The notes beneath the pieces are model-generated. The model did not search any database. It was not told the origin of the DNA and worked only from the letters and a program-made list of their open reading frames with translations. From NCBI RefSeq assembly GCF_009017415.1, contig NC_092409.1, positions 1,984,001-2,048,000 on the forward strand: DNA of 64,000 nt, read 5' to 3'. Source of the stretch: Aspergillus flavus. Taxonomy: Eukaryota > Ascomycota > Eurotiomycetes > Eurotiales > Aspergillaceae. Each line of letters opens with the position of its first letter. Within the stretch, counting starts at the first letter, position 1. Both the position numbers and the translations under genes were made by a program. This document shows, piece by piece, positions 1 to 11,519 of this stretch.

Positions 1-648
1 GGGATGACCGGCAGCACCTATGATAGACAGACCACTCATTGCCAGAGCGGCACCTGCTACACCGGCGGCTGCATAAGTGACGCTTGGCATTTGCGCCGAC
101 TTTCCGTTCGACAACTGTGTTTCAATGCAAGCAACTTCGTGGATATCATCCTTGGACTTCAGCTCCAGTTTTACTTGCCCATCCAAATCGGGTATGGCAA
201 AAGCAATCGCGGGAATCTGGCTAGCAAAGGATTCTGGAATTTCTTGCGAACCAGTCGCTTGAAAGACGCCGGAAGGGACTTCATCGAGAAAAAATAAGTC
301 AGTGTCATAGGCAAAAGAGTTTCCGTTTTGATCAAACTTACCAGGACAAAGTTCCTCGACATGATTCTCCGAGCCACAAGGGTCGAATGACTTGCTATAT
401 ATTTCATTGCCGTATGCATAAACCGACAGAGATGCGGTAACGTTCTGCTGTTTTTCATTTGTTCCGGCCACATCGAAGACTACCACTCTAGTGGAACGCG
501 TGTAAGTGACGTCCAACTTTTGCACTTGTATTTCTGCGCCTGTCAGACAGGTTGAAATGCCATTTGTGCTAAGCGTGTCCGCTGCGAGGACGTGCACGGG
601 GGACAGGCCCAAGGCAATTAAGGTAAAATGTGATATAGGAACCCGCAT
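1..648 (-). CDS. FLC-family (flavin carrier / TRP-like) membrane protein, N-terminal part
   Basis: Open frame of 216 codons from an ATG at 648 that runs off the left edge, so only the N terminus is present. Residues 1-22 look like a cleavable signal peptide ending HVLA, followed by a cysteine-containing luminal beta-rich region of about 160 residues and then a small-residue hydrophobic stretch (AAAGVAGAALAMSG) ending in GAAGHP. This order, signal peptide, ML-like lipid-binding domain, then first membrane helix with a G-A-A-G-H-P loop, is that of the fungal Flc1/2/3 family of ER/Golgi/vacuolar membrane proteins, linked to FAD uptake into the ER, calcium homeostasis and cell-wall integrity. The TRP-like multi-helix part should lie left of position 1. 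No intron is seen in this part. Family call is by recognition; which FLC paralogue cannot be told. Confidence 0.8.
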   Translation of the reverse strand, partial: MRVPISHFTLIALGLSPVHVLAADTLSTNGISTCLTGAEIQVQKLDVTYTRSTRVVVFDVAGTNEKQQNVTASLSVYAYGNEIYSKSFDPCGSENHVEELCPGKFDQNGNSFAYDTDLFFLDEVPSGVFQATGSQEIPESFASQIPAIAFAIPDLDGQVKLELKSKDDIHEVACIETQLSNGKSAQMPSVTYAAAGVAGAALAMSGLSIIGAAGHP

Positions 649-3600
649 TTCGGCAAGAACAATCTTTTCTAATACTTAAGTTCAAGTGCCAACATCAAAC
701 GTGTTGTTCAGGTGTCGGTTGCTCACAAGCACGGAATCCCAATTCGAAAGTTCTTCGGTTCGATAGGCGATCGAGACGAATTTCTGAAGGCGATTAAATG
801 ATTAAAGATGGTGCAAACTCCAAGTGATCGAGCTGATAGCAACCGGACCGGCCGAGAATCAGAAATACCACAGGGTCAACCCGTGTAGAATAGAAACAAT
901 CGTATATAGAACTATTTTGAAGAAAGCAATCCCAACGCGAAGATGAAGAGCATCAAAAGACAGGGAAAAGGATTGGGGAGAAGGAGGGGAAGGTTGAGCG
1001 AAAAAAGTTGAGGCTTTCAAAAGAGAGGCATACGCAAGGAAAGCGTTAGGACCACTCAGTCCTCTCGCTCACTCCGTCTATTGTAGCTCACCTTTCCTCG
1101 GCCTCAAAAGACACGGCAGGGGAAGGGAAGAGCTGTATGGACTATGAGGAGAAAGAGTGAAGGAAAATGGATTGTAAGAAACAATAGCAGCTCGCGAGTG
1201 AGTTCAGAAAAAGGAGTCGCAAGGGAGCGTATGAAGTGAAAGAGAGGCAAAACAGACGAAAAGAGACAAGAAGCAGCGCAAAATTAGCAATACGATTTGT
1301 ATGCCAAACGAGCGATGATGGAGAAGGAGAGTAGAAGGAGGGGAGGATATGCAAATCAATCAGTCGATCAGTGATAGAAGAGAAGCCATCTTCAGGGTGT
1401 CTGGCTGGATCGGTACAGTACAGGTATACGCACAGTGCGGGCCAATCTCCCTACCGAATAGCTGGCACCAGAACTAACTAGTAAAAAGTGGTACCCGTTA
1501 CCGTACCGAGAATGCCTAATAATAATTAACAGGGCAGCATCAAGTGGTTAGTTCTTCGTCGTAGGGTTCGAGACTCCGACACCTTGCCCCTGAATTGTCT
1601 CAAGATTTGTCCCACCAAGGCCATTGATTGGCCCAGTGCCCGGCTCAGAACGGCCCAAGAATGGCACCGTCTGGAGCCGTCTAGACTCTAGACCTCTTTA
1701 TGGGGCCACTGATATGCTGGCATCACAGTACTCAAGGTAAATAAAGGTAATTTTACATAGTACGTACTGCTTTTGTACGTACTATGTCAAAGAGATTCCA
1801 ACATTTCCAGCGCGCGGATAGCTGACTTTTCCCATTCTTTTTTTTTTAAAAAATCTTCATATCTGTATGATCCATTTATAGATATTTTTCAAATAACCTA
1901 GAACTTCACCTTCTACCATAACTTATGATACATTACTGCGTATTTGTTACACATTAGTGGAGTTTTTAGTTCAAACATTAAAACAAAAAAGAGGAGAGGG
2001 AGAAGCAGAGAGATCAGATCTCAAGATGATGTACATATATACATTATAACCATACTCCGTACTGTACTACTAACAAGTTGATAAACAGGAGCCCTTAATG
2101 AAGTTTGAAAGAAAAGACAGAAAAAAAAAAAAGGAAAATGAAAATGAAAATTACCCACACGACTACTCAGCGCACACTTCCACTGACCACCCGCCACAGG
2201 AGACCGGCTACGCCACAGATAACGTTACTGATGTCAATAATACCGATATATCGTCTGTACTCTGTATAGAGTACTAGGATTTTCTTTTTCTTTGTCTTCT
2301 TTCCCTGGCGTAAAAGGGGGTACAACTTTAGAGCAAAAGTCTGAAATGCCGCTGCTTTTAATTCAAAAGGCTCTACTAGATGGACATGATCTTGTTTGTA
2401 GAGTTAATTCCCATATGCAATTATTCATCATTGCCATTCCTCTCTCCTTCAGAAATAAATTAGAAGGGGATGCCAAACGGATTGAGGTGGGGGGGGATGG
2501 GCTGGAGCCTGGAGCTCCAAGCAATCAAACTGCGTCAGTGGGCTAGCATGTGTCAGGTTAGCTTCTGAAGTATGGATGGATGGCATTGGCACTGGATATG
2601 AGTACTGTAAACACCTCGTGCTCTGTACTGAAATGTATACCACAGAGCTTACCCAGCTAAGCGAGTCTCTTTCCCGCCATTATACTCCGTAAACTAAAGA
2701 CTGGTGTCGATTGGGTTTGTTATCTATTTTGCTCCCTAATTCTTTTGTGCTCCTGGACAGTTCCGTCACCTGCACCGTCTAGCTCCCTGAATCTCACACA
2801 GCATACGAGGCTACAAGGACGGGCCAAACTACTACGCAGTTAGTGCTAAATCAAGATGGTAACCGCAATCTATCGTTGAATATAGCGATCATAGAAGATC
2901 CCACAAGAACAAATTTCCTAATCACTAGCTGTCACTTGCTCGGTAGTCTTGAAATAAGCATCTGGCTTCAGGATTTAACCCCACCTCTAGAAGAAACTGG
3001 TAGAGCTGGTTCTTAGCATCGAAACATTGGCTTAGAAATCCTATGTCGCGTTGTACGGAGTATATATTGCGGATATATATAGGTGGTATCTATGGCCAAC
3101 ATAATACTACTCTTACCTACGGGCAGGAGACCAGTAAACTAGTGCCTCTATTAGGTCCTAGTACTCGATAGGCAGTCACCGCAGGTAAGCTAGTAGCTTC
3201 ACATATTAAGCAATTGTATAAGGTAATATGCGGCTGTTTCGTCCTCCCCGGTAGCACCTATGTATGTATATTGAGCTCCCTTCATAGTCAATTAAAGGTT
3301 CTGGCTGAACGCCATTTTGCATTGTCCTACAACTGTAACAACGCTAGAAAGTGAAATACACATGTACAAAAAATACTGTAGCGTATATAGTTCACTCACG
3401 TAAGCGAGATTAACAATACTGTTGCACGTTGGGTTTTTGCTTCAAAGATAGAAAAATAGTCGTCGCCCACCCCGGCGACCTTAGCAGGCTTCCTCTATGA
3501 GCACAACGGAACGGAAGGTGGCACCAACTTTCAGAGGGACTAATGTTGTTGACCCTTCAGGTGTCCACACCACCCAACTTGGAACATGAAACATTATCGT

Positions 3601-3927
3601 GGATAGGTAACCGAAAGGCTTCCCTACCGGCGCTGGATGGCATGGCAGAAACACCTGAGATAGAGAGAAACGGCGGTAATTAAACGATTCCACACGCCCG
3701 TTTATCTCCATGGAATGGGGAAATGCGCCATACAGAGATAAGAACGGTGATGTCTCTGCTCGAGTGGGATATATCGAGGTCCACTAATTTGATCTCGCTC
3801 AGGAACACCAATCTCACCGAAGTATATCCATAATGTAAGGTGGTGCCGCGAGCGACAAGTATGTCATAGTAAGGATGAGATTATCCAAGACCCCCGATGA
3901 GTGGGCCTGGTAGGTTGTAGTGAATAT
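649..3927. other. Intergenic region, 3.3 kb
   Basis: Spacer between two minus-strand genes; its left part is the promoter and 5' leader of the FLC gene. It holds purine-rich stretches (about 930-1350), a perfect inverted repeat at 1755-1787, three TACGGAGTA/TACTCCGTA motifs (2053, 2683, 3054) and short A/T homopolymers. Open frames here are under 90 codons, use non-ATG starts or lack recognisable content, so I do not call a gene. Confidence 0.6.
1755..1787. repeat. Perfect 13-bp inverted repeat with 7-nt loop
   Basis: ACATAGTACGTAC (1755-1767) and GTACGTACTATGT (1775-1787) are exact reverse complements separated by TGCTTTT. Each arm itself contains the palindrome GTACGTAC or TACGTA. It could be a transcription-factor site, a hairpin, or the end of a decayed element; there is no U-tract or gene end next to it to suggest a terminator. 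Confidence 0.8.
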
Positions 3928-5085
3928 TCATTTACGTCCTTGCTTCTCTTGCATTTCCCGCATCGCCGCTCTAGCACTCCGGCTGCCTCCCAGCTTAGGA
4001 CCCCGCGATGCCTCAGCTTTCGCGGTCTTGGGGTTTTTCACTCGCGTCACCCGACGACGTGACTGAATGGCATCAAGGAAGTCTCTTCGAAACTGTTCAG
4101 CGACTCTGTCATCAGCAGCTTGGTCGTCTCCTGCTGCCGCTGTTTCATGATCTGGTTCCTCATATACATCAACTACAAGAAATGTGATTTTAGTTGTTAG
4201 AGCTAGACCACGCCCGATGGGATCACAGGAAGGGATGGAGTGCTTACGTTTGCTTTCGCGCAGAACTTCTTCTACGAGTCTGTCTCTCTCCACATCCTCA
4301 CTGGTTCGTCGTTTCTGACGACGCCATAGTCCCTCATCCTTTCCCATCGGAGCTGCTTTGAAGAAAGAGCCGCCATGATTGAGATGCTCATATTCATCGT
4401 CTCTTGCTAACTTTCTTGTAGCTGCCTCCGTCCGTGCGATATTATGTAGCTTGGTCTCCTGGCCAAGATCAATCTCGTGGAGTTTACCTAAAGACGCTGG
4501 TTCACGTTGAGGAAGGACGGTTGTGGACGGCGCAGAATCGGATTCGCCCACCAAAGGGCCATCTGAATCATCTGTCGGGACAGTGTGCTGGTGTCGCTTA
4601 GCCATTTCGGTCTCTATATAAGCCATCCTTATCTTGTTAGTCTCCATTACAGACAATACGGGCCACAGAAGAGGGTATGATGCAAGATCGTACATATGTC
4701 TGTCAACATCCACCGTCTGCCCAGTATGTGCTGTAAATCGGTCACACATAGCTTGGATTCTCTGCGCCTCGAGATCCTCCGCTGGTTCCGTAGATACGAT
4801 AGCTTGTTTATCGTTGTTTGCCAACTGTCGTGAGGTAGTAGAAAATCCAATGCCACCCTTGCGAAAGCGATGAAGACGTCGTAGGCGAGCAAGATCAGTA
4901 GGGTGCACGGTATCATTGTCTGCTTGGGACTGAGCGGGGGTGGTAGGATCCGAGTCCCCGTCATCCCTTCGATTTTCAATGCGGAAATCTTCTAGCGTGT
5001 CCTCAGGGCGACGTCGCAAGAACTTTCTTCTCTTTACCGGTCGGAAGAGAGTCTCCGGGTTCGAGGTAGGATTAGTGTCCATCAT
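3928..5085 (-). CDS. TLS1: TLS1 / hepatocellular carcinoma antigen 59 (C9orf78) family splicing factor
   Basis: Three exons, 5085-4694, 4627-4248 and 4172-3928, give 338 aa. Both introns (66 and 75 nt) are multiples of three and contain no stop, so the unspliced frame is also open, but splicing restores the family core M-M-A-Y-I-E-T-E (about residues 131-138) and E-I-D-L-G near 182-186, which matches human C9orf78. The first intron has GTACGA and CTAAC before AG; the second has GTAAGC and CTAAC. The N terminus is rich in Arg and Lys (VKRRKFLRRR) and the C terminus in charged, low-complexity sequence. Known family role: a nuclear protein of the spliceosome (S. pombe Tls1, with Brr2) affecting splice-site choice and telomere silencing. 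It is divergent from ARP4, with 401 bp between the start codons. Retained-intron forms would be translatable. Confidence 0.85.
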   Translation of the reverse strand: MMDTNPTSNPETLFRPVKRRKFLRRRPEDTLEDFRIENRRDDGDSDPTTPAQSQADNDTVHPTDLARLRRLHRFRKGGIGFSTTSRQLANNDKQAIVSTEPAEDLEAQRIQAMCDRFTAHTGQTVDVDRHMYDLASYPLLWPVLSVMETNKIRMAYIETEMAKRHQHTVPTDDSDGPLVGESDSAPSTTVLPQREPASLGKLHEIDLGQETKLHNIARTEAATRKLARDDEYEHLNHGGSFFKAAPMGKDEGLWRRQKRRTSEDVERDRLVEEVLRESKRKHSIPSCDPIGRGLALTTKITFLVVDVYEEPDHETAAAGDDQAADDRVAEQFRRDFLDAIQSRRRVTRVKNPKTAKAEASRGPKLGGSRSARAAMREMQEKQGRK

Positions 5086-5486
5086 CGTTGTGACTCCAAG
5101 GGAGATATGGTGTATGATATCTATCTAGGGAGAGAACAGACTGGCAGTCCAGTGGATAGAAGAGAGAATTCAAGTAGAATACAAGTCCCCTGCTATAGAA
5201 ACGTACGTACATGAGAGGTGAACCCGTAGCTCTTTCGTAGCAGTACAGAGTGGTGTAGGTGATGAAGTACGCCCGCCCAGGCCTTTTAAGTTTAGTTCCC
5301 GCACCGCAAAACACACCCGCCCTCTATAAATCACCTCCATCACTACCCACGCTTTTAGCCTCCCTGATCACAGAGTTGCCGCGCTAGCCTTACCCAGAAC
5401 TATTTACCCCTCTCTAGCTGTCGTCGCCGAACCGCTGGGTCATTTCGCTACTGTTCGAATTGCCGTGCTTCTCTTTTAATTCCGCC
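5086..5486. other. Divergent promoter TLS1 / ARP4
   Basis: 401 bp between the two start codons, pyrimidine-rich on the ARP4 side. No clear shared element recognised. Confidence 0.6.
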
Positions 5487-7088
5487 ATGAACCCATCCAT
5501 TCCACCTTCGACTGCTGAATACGGTGGAGGTATGTCATCTCTCGAAAATGCATCGTGCAGTGAAGAGCTTTCCTATATGCATACTACCACATAGATTACA
5601 TCCTTTTCGGAGCAGAGCAGAAACTGACAGCTCGCTACGTACAGATGAGGTTTCAGCTATCGTACTTGATCCTGGGTTTTCGACAACGCGCGCCGGCTTT
5701 GCAGGCGAAGACACGCCGAAGTCCCTGATCCCAACATACTATGGGAAATACACCTCCGAGGGACAGGACAGGCTGATCTTCAGTGATGACGTCTTTGTCA
5801 CCCCGCGCCCTAGCTTGTCCGTCCACAACCCAATGGGCCGAGATGGAATTGTGGAGGATTGGGACATGGCAGAGAAAGTGTGGGAGTATTCTTTTACGTC
5901 GCGCCTCACGGGCCCTAGACCGGGAAATCCATTCCAAAATGGTCTGAACGATATTGCTGATGGAGAGCTTCCCACAGAGATGGAGGGAGTGGAAACTGAG
6001 GAAAAGCCTCTCGCGGACAGTCCGCTCTTGATGTCTGAATGTGGCTGGAACCCTACAAAAGCGCGTGAAAAGACCATCGAGATCGCGATGGAAAAATGGG
6101 GAACACCGGCTTTCTATTTGGCAAAAAACGGCGTTCTGGCAGCGTATGTACCTACCCTTCGCCCTAAGCCGTCCGGCATACTCTGCTGCTGACACTTTAG
6201 TGCTCCTTCAGCTTCGCATCCGGGAAAGCTTCTGCCCTTGTTGTTGACGTCGGTGCTTCTAATATCTCCGTAACCCCAGTGCACGATGGGATGGTTTTAA
6301 AACGTGGGGTTCAGCATTCCCCTCTAGGCGGCGACTACATTTCATCACAAATCCGCGCTCTTTTCAAGGCTAACACACCACAACCTATTACCATCACCCC
6401 TCATTACCTCATTTCCTCGAAAACTGCTGTCGACGCAGGTCAACCTTCGCAGGCAAAGTACAAGACTTTCCCACCTGGAAAGGCACCGGACGCTTCATAC
6501 CGCACTCTGCTTGAAGAGCGAACCCTTTCCGAGTTCAAAGAGTGCGTGGTCCAGGTGTGGCCTGGACCCAACAAGCTCTCTGCAACGGGCCCGAGTGGGG
6601 TCTCGAACGAGGAAGTGGCTAAAAGCAACCCTGGACGGCCATTCGAGTTCCCAGACGGTTACAACCAAGTATTCGGTCTTGATCGCTATAGAGTGGTGGA
6701 GTCCTTATTCGATGCAAAAGCTGCTATCCCAGACACGGAGTCGCCATTCCCCGCTCCAACACAGGCTCAGACTGTGCCTGAGCTAATCAAGAACGCACTC
6801 AACGGGGTTGACGTTGACATCCGCCCGCATTTATTAGCTAATGTCGTCGTAACGGGTGCATCCAGCTTACTCCATGGCTTCACCGACCGCCTCAACCAAG
6901 AACTTATGCAGACTTACCCAGGACCACGGGTTAGGATCTCCGCGCCAGGCAACACGGCCGAGCGCAAATTCGGGTCTTGGATTGGAGGAAGTATCCTTGC
7001 TAGCTTGGGAACTTTCCATCAAATGTGGATTTCGAAGAAGGAATACGAAGAACATGGCCCGACTATCGTCGAGAAGCGCTGCAAGTAA
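5487..7088 (+). CDS. ARP4: Actin-related protein 4 (Arp4)
   Basis: Exons 5487-5529, 5645-6143 and 6212-7088 join in frame to 472 aa. The start [14 protein letters not shown] runs into [11 protein letters not shown], an Arp4-type actin-fold N terminus, and exon junction 2 gives AAFASGKA. The second intron acceptor was chosen as CTTCAG at 6211 because only it restores the conserved frame; the upstream TTTAG at 6200 does not. Downstream are the actin-fold phosphate-binding region ([17 protein letters not shown]) and the C-terminal segment [14 protein letters not shown] with [11 protein letters not shown]. Arp4 is a nuclear actin-related subunit shared by NuA4 acetyltransferase and the INO80 and SWR1 remodelers, and pairs with actin in their regulatory modules. 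Length fits fungal Arp4. It lies convergent with the 632-aa gene to the right. Confidence 0.93.
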
Positions 7089-7651
7089 CCTTCGGTCTGT
7101 CCTGCTTTTCCCATGCTATCCTGCTATGCCCGTGGTTCGCTAGTTGGATTTTTGTAGTTTTGTGATCTGAATTTCTTCATTTCTCTAATTTGATTTCTTT
7201 ATTTCTTGCTTTTTCTAGGCGTTCTTGTACTACTTTGATGGTTTGAGAAAAGACTTTTCCCATAAGATCTGGTCTGAAAAAGCAGCAGGGCTGATCTCTT
7301 GTTATATTACATAGCTGTACAAGTAATGCCAAATAACTCAGTGTACGGTTTGCGCCATTCTATGCTCTAACAGACATTGACCGCAAGACATCTGAAGTTG
7401 ACTGCTCGTTAACATCCCGTACATACTACATCTGAGAATGAAGGAAAGAAGAAAGTATATCGGCCCTTTCGGAAAGAACAGCATCACATAGGTTATTTTG
7501 ACAATGTAACGTCTTTAGTCGTGCTCAAATCAGCTGAGAGCGTAGCGCTCCCACTCTTGAAAAGGTCTCCAAGTCGCATCCCCTAGCATTCGGTGTTTGA
7601 CATGGGAGGTCAGCTGCTGCAAGGACAGGGATTCACACTCATGCAGCCTAC
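7089..7651. other. Intergenic region between convergent genes
   Basis: 563 bp between the ARP4 stop and the stop of the gene on the other strand; T-rich just after ARP4, as expected of a 3' UTR. Nothing else recognised. Confidence 0.6.
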
Positions 7652-9671
7652 TTATGGAGGTGGTACAGACGGTAGGGCTGTTACGGTCGACTGTGTGTCT
7701 GTCTTTGTTATATCGTTATCGTGGGTATTGTTGACGCAGCATCCTTCGTCTTCCCCTAGTGTCATATGGACCGAAACAACGTGGATTCTAGGTGCAACAT
7801 CACGTCTTGGTTTTAGCGAATATGTGTTCTGTGATGGGTGTTCCTGAAACCAGGACATTGATCTCTCCAAGTCGCTTTCAAAAAGCTTTGTTTGAAGCTC
7901 TGCGGACGTCCCAGGCGTTGTTGATATCGCACGAAACTTGCTGTAAGGCTCATCCTTCCTTCTCTGCGAAGGATGACGGACGGCGCTCTCTTTCTGAATT
8001 GTGTCCTCCCAAGCATCAATCACCCTATCTGACTTGAAATGATGCAAGAACTGGTTTAGCATAGTTTCTCGTTTCGCTGATCCTTGGGCAGTGTAAGGCC
8101 GAGTTGGCAGTGGTATGGGTGGTGGCCCTACTATATCTTGCTGCTCGTACTGCTGGTCTTTCTTCAATCTCCAGAAGCCCTTCAACTGTTCCAAGGAAAT
8201 GCTTCGGGACCTCAACCCCCTACTAGGGGCAGTAGCGGGTCGAGATCCTTTTATTCCAGCATTTTCTCCTTTAAACTTCTTACTAGTAGGTACAGCCTTC
8301 GACAATCTCCTACTCAAGTTCCTTTGAATTCTCGGCACAAGCGTGGTTGGAATAGAGCCATGTGCGACAAGATTCCCACATTCCGCTCCATCTGAAATAG
8401 CGATATGCCCTTCGTAGCTCTGAGAGCCATGCAACGCTCGAAGATTCGGGGCACTTTTTCGCGTGACCCTGAGGCATTCAACCTGCTTAGATAGAGGCGC
8501 CTCAGGCCGGGCGTCTATTACATTTGTTAAGAACGGGTCACTTGGCAGTGGCTTTTCTGAGCTCGAGAGGCCTGGGAGTATGGTCGATGCCCGCTTCTTG
8601 AATAGTCGTTCTCTGATTGACCTGTCTCGGGGCGGTGCAGTCGCAGTCCGTGTCAAAGACACCTGCTCTTCGTCAGAAATCTAACTTAAGGCTAAGTAAA
8701 AGTGGAAAATGGTCAGTCTTGTACTTACGGCCTCTTTTCTGCTCGCTATGCCTACACGCCTTTGCAATTCGGTGATCGCCAGACACAGCTGAGACAGTGC
8801 GGATTGGAGCGCAACCCCTTGACGGCGGAGATTCGAGAATGCTACATTCCAACCCTCTGTATTTGCTAGCATGGCTTTGTAAATGGCTAACAAATTACTG
8901 GACAGTGGTCCATATTCTTCTGCAGACTGTTTCAGATACCGCCACAAAACCCCAATCGCCTCCTTTCCCTTCTGCACATCTTTCAGTGCGTCTTCAATGG
9001 CGGCAGCGAATCGTTCAATAGCATGTTCGATCTTTAAATTATAGTCAATCATGGTTAGGCGGAAGTTGCGGTCTTGCAACATCTCGTCAAAGACCACCAA
9101 GTTCTGAAGGGGAAGATTAAGGTATTGAATTCGTGTGCGCACATCGACCTGAATCAAAAGAAAGTCCTCTGTTGACCTTCCAAGAAAACCATCCAACTCA
9201 TCCACATGATTTTGAAGTATTTTTAAAACTTCAAAGTCGGACTTAGCGAGCCTCTTAACTAGAAGATGGATGCCGAAGGATATTTGAGCGATAAGCTTCC
9301 AAATCGGATGATACCTAAGACTGGTCAGTTTGCGCGTTGACCAGAAGATAGAGGGTTGTGCTTTATGAAGGCGTGTTAACTACTTGCCTTTCTCCGGGCC
9401 TTTGGAGCCATTTTCGTCCGCACAGTCGTTTATATTCGATGCTCTCTAGCAGGTCTCTACGCCGGGATTGTGCGTCAAGCCCAACCAACCGTTCGCTTCC
9501 AGTGCTTTCGGTAGCTTCAACAATTGATTCCTCGAAAGGTCCTTGTAGTTGAGAAATTGGATGGATCGGTACTCGACTAATGTCTTTGCTATATTCTGAC
9601 TTATGTTTTGCCCTTATTTCTGCGTCAGTGGCGGAAGTCCGTTGCTGTTGCGATTTGGAAATGAGAGCCAT
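7652..9671 (-). CDS. Unrecognised 632-aa helical protein
   Basis: Exons 9671-9388, 9314-8729 and 8680-7652 join in frame to 632 aa. The start is the first in-frame ATG (MALISKSQ); a stop lies in the same frame just upstream. Intron 1 uses a GC-AG boundary (GCAAGT at 9387), the only junction that keeps frame; intron 2 is 48 nt with GTAAGT. The middle (about 95-290) is strongly alpha-helical and heptad-like, rich in Leu, Ala and Glu, without signal peptide or membrane segment. The C-terminal half is basic, Ser/Pro-rich and probably disordered, with RSIRERLFKKR near its start. I do not recognise the family. The conserved-looking helical block with a disordered tail would suit a scaffold or a membrane-contact protein, but that is a guess. 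Confidence 0.7.
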
Positions 9672-11519
9672 GAATGCTAGGTTAGGGTCCAGCAGGGACT
9701 CCTTGAGCACGATTATCCACCAAACTCTTTATTCTTTCAGCGCGGGTGGCTCCGGAGAAATGTGTGTATCTCTATCTCCACATGATACCACAGGTAGCAC
9801 ACTGGGCCACTTCTCTATTGAGTAATATGCCGTATTTTCCACGTCAAATTCACACATTCAAGCTCCAGGGCGCATCGTAGTCGCCAAAAACGGTGCTTTC
9901 ACGACCAGAAACAATCGCAAGAGAGGGAAGAGAGGAAGAGAGAGCAGACTCCAGAGATTGTATAAGAACTACTCAGGTCACTGCGTGTAATCCAAAGACG
10001 CTGAGATATATAAACCCTAGTAATAAACCTCACCGGCTAGTAGCTGGGTGCAAATCAACTTTCTCCGCAGTTTTCTTAGGTGAATGCAATGCAAGATGTG
10101 ACGAATACAGTTGGATATTGAACTAGTGCAAACTGATAACATATACTTCACCCGCGTAATGAAGTGGGAAATAAAAAGTCAAACGGCATGGGACAATGTG
10201 AAGATTGTGCTTTTAAACAGTGGCAACTCAGAATCAAAGAATGAAGAGGCAGAAAGAAAAATTAAATTAGATTAAAACAATGAATAGGTGGGGATTTAAA
10301 GACGAGAGGATAATGTGCTGTGACACTGCTGCCAGCCTGCCAGAGCTGTTCCCACAGGGGTGAGGGGACGAGGTGGATTTCAGGGGAAGGACCCAATCAA
10401 ACGCCTTTGCACCACGGCAGTATTCTTTGGTACATACTAGTCTAACCTTTTGTAGACTGCTATAGAGCTAATTTTATGAAATGCCAAACTAGGAGATCCA
10501 TGTAATGAACATGTACTCTTGAGTAATAAGGATCAGCCGTAAACTGAGATGGGAACCTTTCTCTCCCCTTTTTATCGTTTCTTTGCCTAGTGTCATTTAC
10601 CAATGCGAAAGAGAAACCTCTACTTTTATTAAGCACTTATTATTACCATTGTTTATCACTATCATCAGTAGTTCATGAATCTCCCACCCGTTAAATAAGT
10701 TTCATTAGGTAAAAGAGAGACGGTACATAGTGAGTGAGAGAGGCGGGAGAAGATCGAACAATGTCGGATAGGTAGCCGTGATGAGAAACACAAATGCATA
10801 CCTATAGTAATACTGCCAAAAAATCGCTTATTCTTAGAAACTTTCCGTGATTAAAGGCAAAGAATATATACATGAACGAAGGACGAAAAGGCGAAGCGAT
10901 AATTTTGACTACATTATCACTGTTTATGCAGTTGTTACTTTCTATATGTAAAAGATCCCCACTCAAGCTCAAGATTGTCTCCCTGGGAATCATGAAGCAC
11001 AATATCTAGTGGCAACATGAATCGTTAGGACTCAGAGGTAGTCAATTAGCCCTCTTTCTACCTCTGCTCCTGGACACCCTATCCCCAAGAAGAGTTAGTC
11101 AACTGCCGTCGACCCGCACCATGATTCGTATTAGAACTGGGTGAAGTGCCGACCGGGATCACCGATCATGGACGTCCGAGAACTTCATGGACGGTGCATG
11201 AAGTACAGGCATTGGAATTCATCTACTAACAAAAGATTTGATAGCCTCTTCAAAAATGTCTTTTAAGGCAAGATAAGGCAAGGGAAGTTCGTATCGGAAT
11301 AGGCAACCACCTGTCGCTGGGAAACACTGAAAAGCAAGGGAAGCCTTAGACCCAGTCGTTAATGACGATCGGCATTGCCTCTGATCCGAAAGGCTTTCCT
11401 GCGGATGAGAAATCGTAAAATCGTCCACCCAGCAACACTTCCCAAGACAGGCACTATTGGTGCAGTCCTTCCCACATACTTTTCTTACAAAGTAACATCA
11501 CGTTCCCCTATGCTGCTGG
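9672..11519. other. Intergenic region, 1.85 kb
   Basis: Upstream of the 632-aa gene and downstream of the transcription-factor gene. AT-rich around 10130-10300 and 10450-10900. The open frames present are under 80 codons and have no recognisable content. Confidence 0.6.

Noticed and set aside
3481..3711. 76-codon ATG frame on the minus strand (MEINGRVESF...)
   Set aside because: No recognisable domain, no plausible partner exon, and low conservation potential; left as intergenic.
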